Below are positions 46,696 through 53,993 of a DNA stretch of 64,000 bases, one piece after another (within the stretch, counting starts at the first letter, position 1; every line of letters begins with the position of its first letter). Under the pieces are notes generated by a model that had not been told where the DNA came from, ran no database searches, and saw only the letters and a list, made by a program, of their open reading frames with translations. Source of the stretch: Erysipelotrichaceae bacterium (GTDB taxonomy: Bacteria; Bacillota_I; Bacilli_A; Erysipelotrichales; Erysipelotrichaceae); NCBI GenBank assembly GCA_030526485.1, contig JAUNCS010000003.1:1-64000 (forward strand). The letters are read 5' to 3'. Position numbers and translations under genes: made by a program.

Positions 46696-47574
46696 ATGAG
46701 AAATGTAAAAGTAGCAGCTATCCAGATGAAGTGTGAAAAGTCACAGGAAAACAATCTGAACAAAGCTGAAAAAATGATTAGAGAAGCAGCGTCAAATGGT
46801 GCCAATATTATTCTTTTACCAGAACTGTTTGATAGAGAATACTTCTGTCAGGAAAGAAGATATGACTATTACGACTTTGCATTAAGTGTTGAAGAACACC
46901 CATCTGTTTTAATGGGTAAAAGATTATCAAAAGAACTGGGCGTAGTCTTACCTATCTCTTTCTATGAAAAAGATGGCAATGTTCTATATAACTCCGTGGC
47001 TGTCTTTGATGCGACTGGTGAATATCTGGGTATTTATCGTAAGACGCATATTCCTGATGATCACTTCTATCAGGAAAAATTCTATTTCACACCTGGCAAT
47101 ACGGGTTTTAAGACATTTAAGACTCAATACGGAACAATTGGTGTTGGTATCTGTTGGGATCAGTGGTTCCCAGAAACAGCCCGCTGTCTGGCTTTAAATG
47201 GAGCAGAAATCTTATTCTATCCGACAGCCATTGGCTCTGAACCAATTCTGACTGTTGACAGTATGAAACACTGGCGAAGATCAATGGTGGGCCATTCAGC
47301 ATGTAACTTAATGCCAGTAGTTGCAGCTAATCGTATTGGTCTAGAAGAAGTAAAGCCATGCAAGGAAAATAACAATCAGACTTCTTCATTAAACTTCTAT
47401 GGTTCATCATTTATGAGTGATCATACTGGTGAAATACTATGTGAAGCAAATAGAAATGAAGAAACTATTCTATATCAGGAATATGACCTGGACGCTATTG
47501 CAAGTGATCGTCTAAGCTGGGGCTTATTCAGAGATAGAAGAGAAGAAACATATTCAAAAATCTGTGGTAAGTAA
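46696..47574 (+). CDS. aguB: N-carbamoylputrescine amidase-like carbon-nitrogen hydrolase
   Basis: 292 residues. The nitrilase-superfamily Glu-Lys-Cys triad is visible: LLPELFDREYFCQ (Glu), YRKTHIPDD (Lys) and GVGICWDQWFPETAR (Cys). The residues around each site and the length match AguB, which turns N-carbamoylputrescine into putrescine. No agmatine deiminase gene lies in the window, so the source of its substrate is unknown; a related amidase role is possible. Its place after potABCD supports a polyamine role. TAAAAT (46683-46688) ends seven bases before the ATG; a weak TAGG is the only Shine-Dalgarno candidate. Confidence 0.85.
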   Translation: MRNVKVAAIQMKCEKSQENNLNKAEKMIREAASNGANIILLPELFDREYFCQERRYDYYDFALSVEEHPSVLMGKRLSKELGVVLPISFYEKDGNVLYNSVAVFDATGEYLGIYRKTHIPDDHFYQEKFYFTPGNTGFKTFKTQYGTIGVGICWDQWFPETARCLALNGAEILFYPTAIGSEPILTVDSMKHWRRSMVGHSACNLMPVVAANRIGLEEVKPCKENNNQTSSLNFYGSSFMSDHTGEILCEANRNEETILYQEYDLDAIASDRLSWGLFRDRREETYSKICGK

Positions 47575-47597
47575 GTGCTCATAACGGGCACTTTTTT
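47573..47597 (+). terminator. Terminator after aguB
   Basis: Stem AAGTGC / GCACTT with a 9-base loop and T-run; it overlaps the ends of aguB and of the converging WYL gene, so it may act in both directions. Confidence 0.75.
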
Positions 47598-48588
47598 ACT
47601 GCTCACAATATGCGTTGCAGGCATCTTTATAGTAATTAAACATTTCATTTCTGATATTTTCAGGAGATAGTATTATTGCGTTTCTTCCAAAACGTTGAAA
47701 ATACTGAGTTACCTGATTGGTTGAACAGTCAAATGTATAAATATTGTCATCAATTTCTGAATAGGGTGGACGATGGATATAGATTCTTTCATACATTAAT
47801 TTTCCACGTTCGGTTAGCTTAATTTTTATAGGCTCATTTTCATCTAGTGAATATGTGAACTGAGGACCATATTTAACCATCTTTTCAAATACTGTCGAAC
47901 AGTTTTTAGAAACATTACATTGTTCGTTTAGCACTGTAATGTTACTAATCCTAGATACTCTAAAAGAAAACGGTTTGCCGTGTTCCTGGGCTATCAAATA
48001 ATTAAATAGTTCTTCTTTACTTGATGAAAGAGCGAAAGGAGAAACGCGATGCTTCTTTCCATTCTTGTTTTTGACAACGAAGTACAGCATTTTGTTCTTT
48101 TCTAAAGCTTCATTAATCGCATCAAAATTTTCCTTAAAAATGATTTTCTCTCTTTTATCTTGAGGTAGTCTAACATAGGATGCCAGTAAGTTCCTTAGCC
48201 AGCCTGACATTGATGAACCATTCAATAAAAAACTTTCAACATAATCAAATGTACGTGACGAAAACTTTGTGGGCTTCATTGAAATAACCACATCCAGTTT
48301 CTTGTTATCTAAATCTAGTGCCTGCTTTGTGGTGAATTCAGTAATACTTGAAGCATTTGAACTGGCAATTGTATCACTCATGCCCAAAACCTTTAGATTA
48401 TTTTTTATATGTTCGTATATCTTCGAATTACTTTCGGCATAAGAAGAATGGTAATTGACAATCAGTTTGTTCAAGAATTCATTTTTGTTTAAAGAGTGAT
48501 CATTTTTATAGAATTCAAACAATTCCATATCTTTAAGTAATGTCTGATATACATCGTTAGGAATATATATTTTGATTTTTTCTTCCAT
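47596..48588 (-). CDS. WYL-domain regulator with RHH-like N-terminus, divergent to the RNA-repair genes
   Basis: 330 residues. Residues about 1-50 (IKIYIPNDVYQTLL...LNKNEFLNKLIVNY) look like a ribbon-helix-helix DNA-binding domain; a second similar segment lies around 100-140 (VVISMKPTKFSSRTFDYVESFL). The middle (about 165-235) is a WYL domain: MLYFVVKNKNGKKHRVSPFALSSSKEELFNYLIAQ ... FSFRVSRISNITVL. WYL domains bind nucleic acids or other ligands and regulate many defence and repair loci. A WYL-extension-like C-terminus follows (about 245-330). ATG 48588 is used because TTG 48600 lies inside the ribosome-binding site GGAGGT. Likely controls the DIP1984-rtcB operon transcribed the other way. 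Confidence 0.8.
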   Translation of the reverse strand: MEEKIKIYIPNDVYQTLLKDMELFEFYKNDHSLNKNEFLNKLIVNYHSSYAESNSKIYEHIKNNLKVLGMSDTIASSNASSITEFTTKQALDLDNKKLDVVISMKPTKFSSRTFDYVESFLLNGSSMSGWLRNLLASYVRLPQDKREKIIFKENFDAINEALEKNKMLYFVVKNKNGKKHRVSPFALSSSKEELFNYLIAQEHGKPFSFRVSRISNITVLNEQCNVSKNCSTVFEKMVKYGPQFTYSLDENEPIKIKLTERGKLMYERIYIHRPPYSEIDDNIYTFDCSTNQVTQYFQRFGRNAIILSPENIRNEMFNYYKDACNAYCEQ

Positions 48589-48600
48589 AATTACCTCCAA

Positions 48601-48777
48601 GAACCCTAAAGGTGGTCTTAATCTAACTAAAATATAAGCCTAAATAACGAATATAACAAGGAATATTTCAATAATTTGGTGGTCGTAAAAAGTATTATTT
48701 AGACAATTTTAAAGCATAATTTTTAAAGATATGATTAGGGTGTAAACAAAAAGGCGTATCGCCAGGAGGTAAAAAAT
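48601..48777. promoter_or_regulatory. Divergent control region of the RNA-repair island
   Basis: On the minus strand TTGTTA (48654-48659), 17 bp, TATATT (48631-48636) makes a good promoter for the WYL gene. GGTGGTC occurs twice in direct orientation (48611-48617 and 48678-48684), 67 bp apart, as candidate regulator sites. For the plus-strand gene no canonical -35/-10 pair is clear (best -10 TATGAT, 48730-48735), which fits an activated promoter. A GGCG-TAT-CGCC hairpin (48753-48763) touches the ribosome-binding site AGGAGGT. Confidence 0.5.
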
Positions 48778-49227
48778 ATGAAATTAGCAGAAGCATTACA
48801 GCAAAGAGCTGACTTAAATATCAAAATATCAGAATTACGTCATAGATTATCTTTTAATTTAGTAGTTCAGGAAGGTGAAAAGCCTGCTGAAGATCCAAAA
48901 GATTTAATCAATGAATTAAATTCTTCTTTCGAACAGTTAGAACAGTTAATCAAAAAGATTAATTTAACTAACTGCAATACATTGGTTGATGGTAAGTCTT
49001 TAACAGAATGGATAGCTGAAAAGGACTGTTTGAGGACAAGAATTGATGCTTATAGGGACATTGTTTCCAAAGCTTCAAATTTATGTGGTCGAATGACTAG
49101 AACAGAAATTAAGTATTTACCAACAGTAGATGCTCGTGATATCCAGAAAACAGTGGATACTTTATCAGCTAAGTTAAGAAAAGTTGATAATTTAATTCAG
49201 CAGACTAACTGGTCAACTGATATTTAA
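48778..49227 (+). CDS. DIP1984-family protein
   Basis: 149 residues, largely helical and charged. It opens with the family pattern KLAEALQQRADLNIKISELRHRLSFNLVVQEGEKPAEDP and continues with LNSSFEQLEQLIKKINLTNC and LTEWIAEKDCLRTRIDAYRDIVSKAS; the helices likely form a coiled-coil bundle. DIP1984 (once called septicolysin-like) has no settled activity. Its place at the head of an operon with RtcB and an RlaP-like protein suggests a role in RNA repair, perhaps RNA binding. Strong AGGAGGT ribosome-binding site. Confidence 0.85.
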   Translation: MKLAEALQQRADLNIKISELRHRLSFNLVVQEGEKPAEDPKDLINELNSSFEQLEQLIKKINLTNCNTLVDGKSLTEWIAEKDCLRTRIDAYRDIVSKASNLCGRMTRTEIKYLPTVDARDIQKTVDTLSAKLRKVDNLIQQTNWSTDI

Positions 49228-49237
49228 ACTAATTTGG

Positions 49238-49377
49238 TGTTTGTGGCTGGGATGTGATCTCTAGAAACGGAGAATGCGTTTCAATATCTTTCAAGATGTA
49301 AAGGATTGGTAAGGTAACAGGGCGACCCGGTGGGTTCGAATCCCTCTTATAATTTAGGCCCTTACAGCTTACAAGTG
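49238..49377 (+). ncRNA. Candidate tRNA-like structured RNA in the rtcB operon
   Basis: The 268-base gap before rtcB has no ORF but reads like a folded RNA. A perfect T-loop TTCGAAT (49335-49341) is closed by GTGGG / CCCTC (49330-49346, one T-T mismatch), like the T-arm of a tRNA. A long-range helix pairs 49241-49249 (TTGTGGCTG) with 49365-49374 (CAGCTTACAA, one bulge). Inside are hairpins GAAACG/CGTTTC (49264-49282) and ATCTT/AAGAT (about 49286-49297), and a possible GTAAGG/CCTTAC helix (49309-49314 with 49360-49365). There is no anticodon arm and no CCA end, so it is not a normal tRNA. Y-RNA-like tRNA mimics in other RtcB loci are the closest known analogy. Ends are approximate. Confidence 0.55.
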
Positions 49378-49444
49378 TATTGTTACTTTAATAAATAATT
49401 ACCTAACATCAGCTACAAAAGGGTGGGAAAAGGGGAAAATGGTT

Positions 49445-49472
49445 ATTGTGTCATTCATGTAAGCGACACAAT
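49445..49472 (+). promoter_or_regulatory. Stem-loop upstream of the rtcB ribosome-binding site
   Basis: Perfect 8-bp inverted repeat ATTGTGTC / GACACAAT with a 12-base loop, 13 bases before TGGAGA, the ribosome-binding site of rtcB. It could be a processing site that separates the upstream RNA from rtcB, or a translational control element. A G-rich tract (49421-49435) lies just before it. Confidence 0.5.
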
Positions 49473-49495
49473 TTCACTATTAAATGGAGAATAAC

Positions 49496-50701
49496 ATGAT
49501 TGAGATAATTGGAAAACATAATACAGCTAAGGTTTATATACAAGATTTAGAAGAAACCGCTAGAAAACAGATAGAAGCGATGTGTAATTCAGAGGTTTTT
49601 GCTGAATCTAATATCGCGATTATGCCTGATGTTCACGCAGGTGCTGGATGTACTATCGGAACAACAATGACTCTTATTGATAAGGTTGTTCCAAATATGG
49701 TTGGCGTTGATATAGGATGTGGAATGGAAGTGGTGAGAATCGCCGAGAAAGATCTTGATTTCAATATGTTAGATAAAATAATTCGTAATGAGATTCCATC
49801 GGGTCGAGAAGTTCGACGTTATGAACATCCAAACGCAAGAAAAGTCAATTTGATCGATTTAAGATGTTACAGTCATATAAAGAAGATCAAAGAAGAATAT
49901 AAAGCAATTGGTTCGTTAGGCGGCGGAAACCATTTTATTGAAGTGGATAAAGATGAAAATGGAAATTTGTATGTAGTAATACATTCTGGTTCAAGGCATC
50001 TTGGCAAATCGATTGCGGAATATTATCAGGAGCAGGCTTTTAAACAAACAAATGCCTATATGGATTATGATGTTGCTAATATGATTTCCACATTAAAAGA
50101 GCATGGAAGGGAGCGGGAAATCCAAGCAGAACTTAATAAAATAAAAATCCAGTTAAATAGTCAAACTTCAAAAGAATTGTCATATTGTTCAGGAAAACTA
50201 TTTGAAGATTACATCCATGATATGAAGATTATGCAAAATTTTGCTGATATTAATCGTAAAACAATGATGGAAATAATTTTAGAAAAATTGAATTTAACTC
50301 CAATTGAATGTTTTACTACTATTCATAACTATATAGATACAGAGAATATGATTTTAAGAAAAGGTGCAGTATCTGCTCAAAAAGGAGAAAAGTTATTGAT
50401 TCCAATTAACATGAGAGATGGTTCTTTGATCTGCATTGGAAAAGGCAATTCTGAATGGAATCATTCGGCTCCTCATGGCGCAGGAAGAGTATGCGGAAGA
50501 AAAGAAGCAAAGCGTAGATTTGATATTGAAGAATTTAAAAAAGAGATGAATGGTGTTTATTCGACTACAATTAGCGAGAACACACTAGATGAGTGTCCTA
50601 TGGCATATAAAAATATGGACGACATCATAAATAATATTAGTCCTACAGCGGATATACTTTCCATTATTAAGCCAGTGTTTAACTTTAAAGCAGAAGAGTG
50701 A
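49496..50701 (+). CDS. rtcB: RNA-splicing ligase RtcB
   Basis: 401 residues from ATG 49496; the upstream ATG at 49484 lies in the ribosome-binding site GGAGA. Active-site motifs of RtcB are present: MPDVHAGAGCTIG (Asp45/His47 region), GVDIGCGMEV (Asp72, Cys75, Mn ligands), SLGGGNHFIEV, HSGSRHLGK, and near the end APHGAGR, whose His accepts GMP. RtcB joins 2',3'-cyclic phosphate (or 3'-phosphate) and 5'-OH RNA ends using GTP and Mn, repairing cleaved tRNA or rRNA. It overlaps the frame leading into the nucleotidyltransferase gene. Confidence 0.95.
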   Translation: MIEIIGKHNTAKVYIQDLEETARKQIEAMCNSEVFAESNIAIMPDVHAGAGCTIGTTMTLIDKVVPNMVGVDIGCGMEVVRIAEKDLDFNMLDKIIRNEIPSGREVRRYEHPNARKVNLIDLRCYSHIKKIKEEYKAIGSLGGGNHFIEVDKDENGNLYVVIHSGSRHLGKSIAEYYQEQAFKQTNAYMDYDVANMISTLKEHGREREIQAELNKIKIQLNSQTSKELSYCSGKLFEDYIHDMKIMQNFADINRKTMMEIILEKLNLTPIECFTTIHNYIDTENMILRKGAVSAQKGEKLLIPINMRDGSLICIGKGNSEWNHSAPHGAGRVCGRKEAKRRFDIEEFKKEMNGVYSTTISENTLDECPMAYKNMDDIINNISPTADILSIIKPVFNFKAEE

Positions 50702-50742
50702 TATTTATGAATAAAACTCAAAGAAAGGAGGAAAACAAGAAG

Positions 50743-51501
50743 ATGAATGAAAGAATAATAAATAAGCTTAAAGAAATCGAGCTAAAAGAAAATGTAAGAA
50801 TTCTCTTCGCTGTTGAATCGGGTTCAAGGGCCTGGGGCTTTGAATCTCCTGATTCAGACTATGATGTCAGGTTTGTTTATGTTAGAAAAGAAAACGACTA
50901 TTTAAAACTTAATACATATCGTGACGTTATCGAATGGGAGCTTGATGATGTATACGACATTAATGGTTGGGATTTGCAAAAGGCACTAAAACTATTGCGC
51001 GCTTCAAATCCTGCTCTATTCGAATGGTTAAACTCGCCAATTGTTTATATAACCTCTCCGGAACACGAAGAACTAAGAAAGATAGCTGAGCATTATGTGG
51101 ATACCAAGAAAATCGCTTTTCATTATATTCATACAGCAAGCAATAATTATAGAAACTACTTACGGAAAGAGGAAGTGAAACTTAAGAAGTATTTCTATGC
51201 CATCAGACCAATACTTGCAGAAAGGTATGTACTAGCTACACAAGAGATTCCTCCTGTTTTATTTGAAAAATTAATGGATTCACAACTAAAAGAAGAAGAC
51301 ATTAAAAAAGTGGTGATGGAATTACTTGCTAGAAAGAAGGTTACATCTGAATTAGGTTTTGAAAAACCGAATGAATGTCTGGATTTATTTATAAAAAATG
51401 AAATTGAAAAACTAAAAAAACAAGCAAATAATCTTGATAGTTCTAATTTCACGTGGGATGAGTTAAACGCATTTTTCATAAAAGTCTTAGAAAAACAATA
51501 A
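50743..51501 (+). CDS. RlaP-like nucleotidyltransferase (RNA repair)
   Basis: 252 residues. The polymerase-beta-type nucleotidyltransferase core is clear: ESGSRAWGFESPDSDYDVRF, with the GS motif at 27-28 and catalytic Asp39 and Asp41, followed by EWELDDVYDINGWDLQKALKLLRASNPALFEWLNSPIVY, the signature of the RlaP family predicted to act with RNA ligases. It may add nucleotides to damaged RNA ends before or after ligation by RtcB. ATG 50743 is chosen because AAGGAGG (50725-50731) lies upstream; GTG 50698 would overlap rtcB. Confidence 0.88.
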   Translation: MNERIINKLKEIELKENVRILFAVESGSRAWGFESPDSDYDVRFVYVRKENDYLKLNTYRDVIEWELDDVYDINGWDLQKALKLLRASNPALFEWLNSPIVYITSPEHEELRKIAEHYVDTKKIAFHYIHTASNNYRNYLRKEEVKLKKYFYAIRPILAERYVLATQEIPPVLFEKLMDSQLKEEDIKKVVMELLARKKVTSELGFEKPNECLDLFIKNEIEKLKKQANNLDSSNFTWDELNAFFIKVLEKQ

Positions 51502-51510
51502 TAACAACAA

Positions 51511-51549
51511 GATATCTGTGACAATTTAAAAACAGATGTCTTTGTTATT
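51511..51549 (+). terminator. Possible terminator after the RNA-repair operon
   Basis: Stem GATATCTGT / ACAGATGTC (one G-U pair) followed by TTTGTTATT. The T-run is imperfect, so termination may be partial. Confidence 0.5.
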
Positions 51550-51601
51550 AGTGCCAAAATTGACACTAATAATGTCAAAAATGGCACTAATAGATTATAA
51601 T
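51547..51601 (+). promoter_or_regulatory. Double-palindrome operator and -10 box of the AlbA_2 gene
   Basis: ATTAGTGCCA-AAAT-TGACACTAAT (51547-51570) is a palindrome with one mismatch. A second, weaker copy is centred 21 bp downstream (ATGTCA-AAAA-TGGCACTAA, to 51590). Together the sites run up to TATAAT (51596-51601). The second site covers the likely -35 (TGTCAA, 17-bp spacer). This is a strong candidate for self-repression by the AlbA_2/HTH protein. The ATG at 51608 is six bases after TATAAT. Confidence 0.7.
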
Positions 51602-51607
51602 GTAGAT

Positions 51608-52942
51608 ATGATTATTTATATTGAAAGTGAGAATACTGAATTAAAAGAAAAATACAATGAAAACTTTGTTCGCGAAGTAGTGGCTTTTCTTAATAGTTCA
51701 GGAGGCCATATCTATTTGGGTATTGATGATAAGGGAAATATCAAAGGTGTTAGCAAAGTAGATGAAACACTAAAACTGATATCGGATTGTATAAGCGACC
51801 AAATAGAGCCTAGTCCTCATAATGAAGTTAAAAATGAAATTATCTATGAAGATGGTTTGCCGATTATTGTGACTAGTGTCAGCAAGGGTATACGTCCAAT
51901 ATATTGTGTAAAGAAGTATGGCTTTTCTTCTAAAGGATGTTTGGAAAGACTGGGTACTACCTGCAAGGAAATGACCAGCGAAGAAATCAAATATCGCTAC
52001 CGTCAGCAGTTTGTTGATTCTGATTACATGTTGCAGGCTCCAGCCAAGTATGCACCGCTTTCCTTTGATATGATGAAAATCCTGTTAACAAGCCAGGGTA
52101 TGCATATCAATGAAAACTCTTTTGAAGCATCTTTTAATCTGAAAAGAATGGATGGGAACTATAATCTGATGGCCGAGATACTGGCTGATAGGAATATGGT
52201 TCCGTTGATTTTTGTGAAATTCTCAGGATATGACAAGGCTTCTATTTCCCAAAGAAGTGACTACGGTTCACAAAGTATATTGCTGGGATATCAGAAATTA
52301 AAGGATCGATTAATAGCGGAAAACATCTGTAAAACTGATACTAAGGTTAGACCAAGAATTGACCGTTATTTATACGACATGGATAGTGTGAATGAAGTTT
52401 TAGTCAATATGCTGGTACATAATGACTGGACCATCAGTGAGCCATTGGTGTCTTTTTATGCAGATAGAATAGTTTTTACTTCCCATGGTGGTTTACCGCA
52501 TGGTGTAAGCATTGAAGACTTCTTTAATGGTGTCAGTCATCCAAGAAATACAGTATTAATGCGTGTATTTTTAAATATGGGTATTGTAGAACACACGGGA
52601 CATGGGGTACCTACTATTGTTAAGAAATATGGACAAAAGGCCTTTGATATCAGGGATAACTATATCAATGTGACTATTCCTTTTGATAAGGAAGTAATGG
52701 CACTGATGCCAAGAGTTGGCACTGTTGAAGAATTACCATTTATTTATAATCCACTTACTTTAAACGAACAGATGGTAATGGAAGAATTAATAAATAATCC
52801 TGAACTGACATATGACGAATTAACAGGTTTAACCGGCCTTTCGCGCAGAACTGTATCAAGGGTTATCTGTTCACTGATTGATAAAGGTAATATCGAAAGA
52901 ATTGGTAACAATAAGAAGGGTTACTGGAAAATATTGAAATAA
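51608..52942 (+). CDS. AlbA_2/Schlafen-type ATP-binding HTH regulator
   Basis: 444 residues from ATG 51608. Earlier ATGs in frame (51536, 51572) fall inside the operator and promoter. The N-terminus (about 5-125) is an AlbA_2 domain: ESENTELKEKYNENFVREVVAFLNSSGGHIYLGIDDKGNIKGV. A middle region (about 140-370) holds a GHKL-like ATPase-type part with LVNMLVHNDW, GGLPHGVS and GIVEHTGHGVP motifs. The C-terminus (about 385-444) is a winged helix (TYDELTGLTGLSRRTVSRVICSL). Such proteins regulate transcription or defence-related genes, and the paired palindromes just upstream suggest autoregulation. The mRNA is predicted to be leaderless. Confidence 0.85.
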   Translation: MIIYIESENTELKEKYNENFVREVVAFLNSSGGHIYLGIDDKGNIKGVSKVDETLKLISDCISDQIEPSPHNEVKNEIIYEDGLPIIVTSVSKGIRPIYCVKKYGFSSKGCLERLGTTCKEMTSEEIKYRYRQQFVDSDYMLQAPAKYAPLSFDMMKILLTSQGMHINENSFEASFNLKRMDGNYNLMAEILADRNMVPLIFVKFSGYDKASISQRSDYGSQSILLGYQKLKDRLIAENICKTDTKVRPRIDRYLYDMDSVNEVLVNMLVHNDWTISEPLVSFYADRIVFTSHGGLPHGVSIEDFFNGVSHPRNTVLMRVFLNMGIVEHTGHGVPTIVKKYGQKAFDIRDNYINVTIPFDKEVMALMPRVGTVEELPFIYNPLTLNEQMVMEELINNPELTYDELTGLTGLSRRTVSRVICSLIDKGNIERIGNNKKGYWKILK

Positions 52943-52968
52943 AAAAATCACTGAATATTCAGTGATTA
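52941..52968 (-). terminator. Terminator of the tRNA-Leu pair
   Basis: Perfect palindrome AATCACTGAATATTCAGTGATT (as two 11-base arms, 52947-52968) followed, on the minus strand, by a seven-T run. No T-run exists in the plus direction, so it serves the tRNAs. Confidence 0.8.
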
Positions 52969-52985
52969 GATTAGCGGTTATTATT

Positions 52986-53070
52986 TGGTGCACCAAACAA
53001 GATTTGAACTTGCACGAATTGCTTCACACGCCCCTCAAGCGTGCGCGTCTACCAGTTCCGCCATTGATGC
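52986..53070 (-). tRNA. tRNA-Leu (GAG anticodon)
   Basis: Minus strand, 85 bases with encoded CCA. Acceptor GCATCAA / TTGGTGC, class II long variable arm, anticodon loop CTTGAGG (GAG), T-loop TTCAAAT. Reads CUC/CUU leucine codons. Confidence 0.92.
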
Positions 53071-53073
53071 AGA

Positions 53074-53159
53074 TGGTGCGCAAGACGGGACTTGAACCCA
53101 CATGGTGTTAACCATACGATTCTGAGTCGTACGCGTATACCAATTCCGCCACTTGCGCA
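53074..53159 (-). tRNA. tRNA-Leu (CAG anticodon)
   Basis: Minus strand, 86 bases with encoded CCA. Acceptor TGCGCAA / TTGCGCA, class II variable arm, anticodon loop CTCAGAA (CAG), T-loop TTCAAGT. Three bases upstream of the second tRNA-Leu, so they are co-transcribed. A likely -10, TACAAT, lies at 53167-53172 on the minus strand. Confidence 0.93.
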
Positions 53160-53175
53160 TACATTTATTGTAATC

Positions 53176-53206
53176 AAAAAGGTACTTCATTTGAAGTACC
53201 TTTTTT
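53176..53206 (-). terminator. Terminator of the Rnf-like operon
   Basis: Stem AAGGTACTTC / GAAGTACCTT with a 4-base loop and T-runs on both strands. Confidence 0.85.
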
Positions 53207-53213
53207 AAGTTTT

Positions 53214-53975
53214 TTATAGGAAAGCTACAATCATATAGATGAAACCAAGTAAAGCCATCTCACTTGCAAGACCCTTAATGTGAGAAAGTGTTTCAGAGAA
53301 CACCAGTCTCTTTCTTAAAGAAACAAATAAGATACTTACTACAGTAGCACCAATGAATGTACCTACCATTGTAGATACATTATCTAAGACGAAAGGAATT
53401 TCCACACAGATTACAGGCAGACATACCCATAAAGCGGTATTTTCATCACTTTCCATCTTGAATAACTTATTTAATAAAGCGATTGCTAAACCAGCAAAGA
53501 TTAAAGCAAATGCTGGTTTACCATAAGCTGTTGAATTAATTGCGAAGCTGTTTAGAGCAAATCCGAAGATTTTACCCTTAGCTAAATATTCTCTAATGAT
53601 TGCAAGTACAACCATTACAAGGTAGGCGATTGAATCCTTAAACAGGATATCGCCATAGACATGTTCATCTATTTCCGCATTGTCCATTGCATGCTTGAAC
53701 ATTGCAAACCAGATAACACCAAGAGCTAAGACTTCCTTAACGGCAAGTTTATCAACTCCAAGCATTAAAAGGCTTGAACCAAACATTACTAGACAGGCTA
53801 TTTGCGAAATAATAGCCTTATTGTACTTATCACCTAATAAGTCTGATAAGAAACAGTTTAAGACATCTCCAAAGATCAGTGTGATACCAAGAAGCATAGC
53901 TGTTTTCATATCAGCAGCGAAAAGTACCATGGCAAGGGCAAAGGCTTCAATAGGATATTTAATTTTCTTATCCAT
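53214..53975 (-). CDS. RnfA/RnfE-like membrane electron-transfer subunit
   Basis: 253 residues with about seven membrane segments. The first two thirds look like the RnfE/NqrD half, with IREYLAKGKIFGF resembling the family motif before the last helix. The last third (about 180-253) resembles the second half of RnfA/NqrE: LPVICVEIPFV, where RnfA has its TNC cysteine that binds the buried 2Fe-2S cluster, then FVSLRKRL and IKGLASEMALLGFIYMIVAF. A second candidate cysteine lies near residue 41 (DVLNCFLSD). It may be one fused or shortened protein doing the job of RnfA plus RnfE. Last gene of the operon, 18 bases after the flavoprotein. Confidence 0.75.
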   Translation of the reverse strand: MDKKIKYPIEAFALAMVLFAADMKTAMLLGITLIFGDVLNCFLSDLLGDKYNKAIISQIACLVMFGSSLLMLGVDKLAVKEVLALGVIWFAMFKHAMDNAEIDEHVYGDILFKDSIAYLVMVVLAIIREYLAKGKIFGFALNSFAINSTAYGKPAFALIFAGLAIALLNKLFKMESDENTALWVCLPVICVEIPFVLDNVSTMVGTFIGATVVSILFVSLRKRLVFSETLSHIKGLASEMALLGFIYMIVAFL

Positions 53976-53993
53976 CTTTAATACCTTTAAAAA

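Noticed and set aside
49297-49366. A canonical tRNA gene upstream of rtcB
   Set aside because: Only the T-arm is tRNA-like; no anticodon arm, no normal 7-bp acceptor stem and no CCA were found.
49421-49442. G-quadruplex upstream of rtcB
   Set aside because: Only three runs of three or more G are present; a two-tetrad fold is possible but too weak to claim.
49484-49495. ATG 49484 as the start of rtcB
   Set aside because: It lies within the ribosome-binding site (TGGAGA) of ATG 49496, and the protein from 49496 begins with the normal RtcB sequence.
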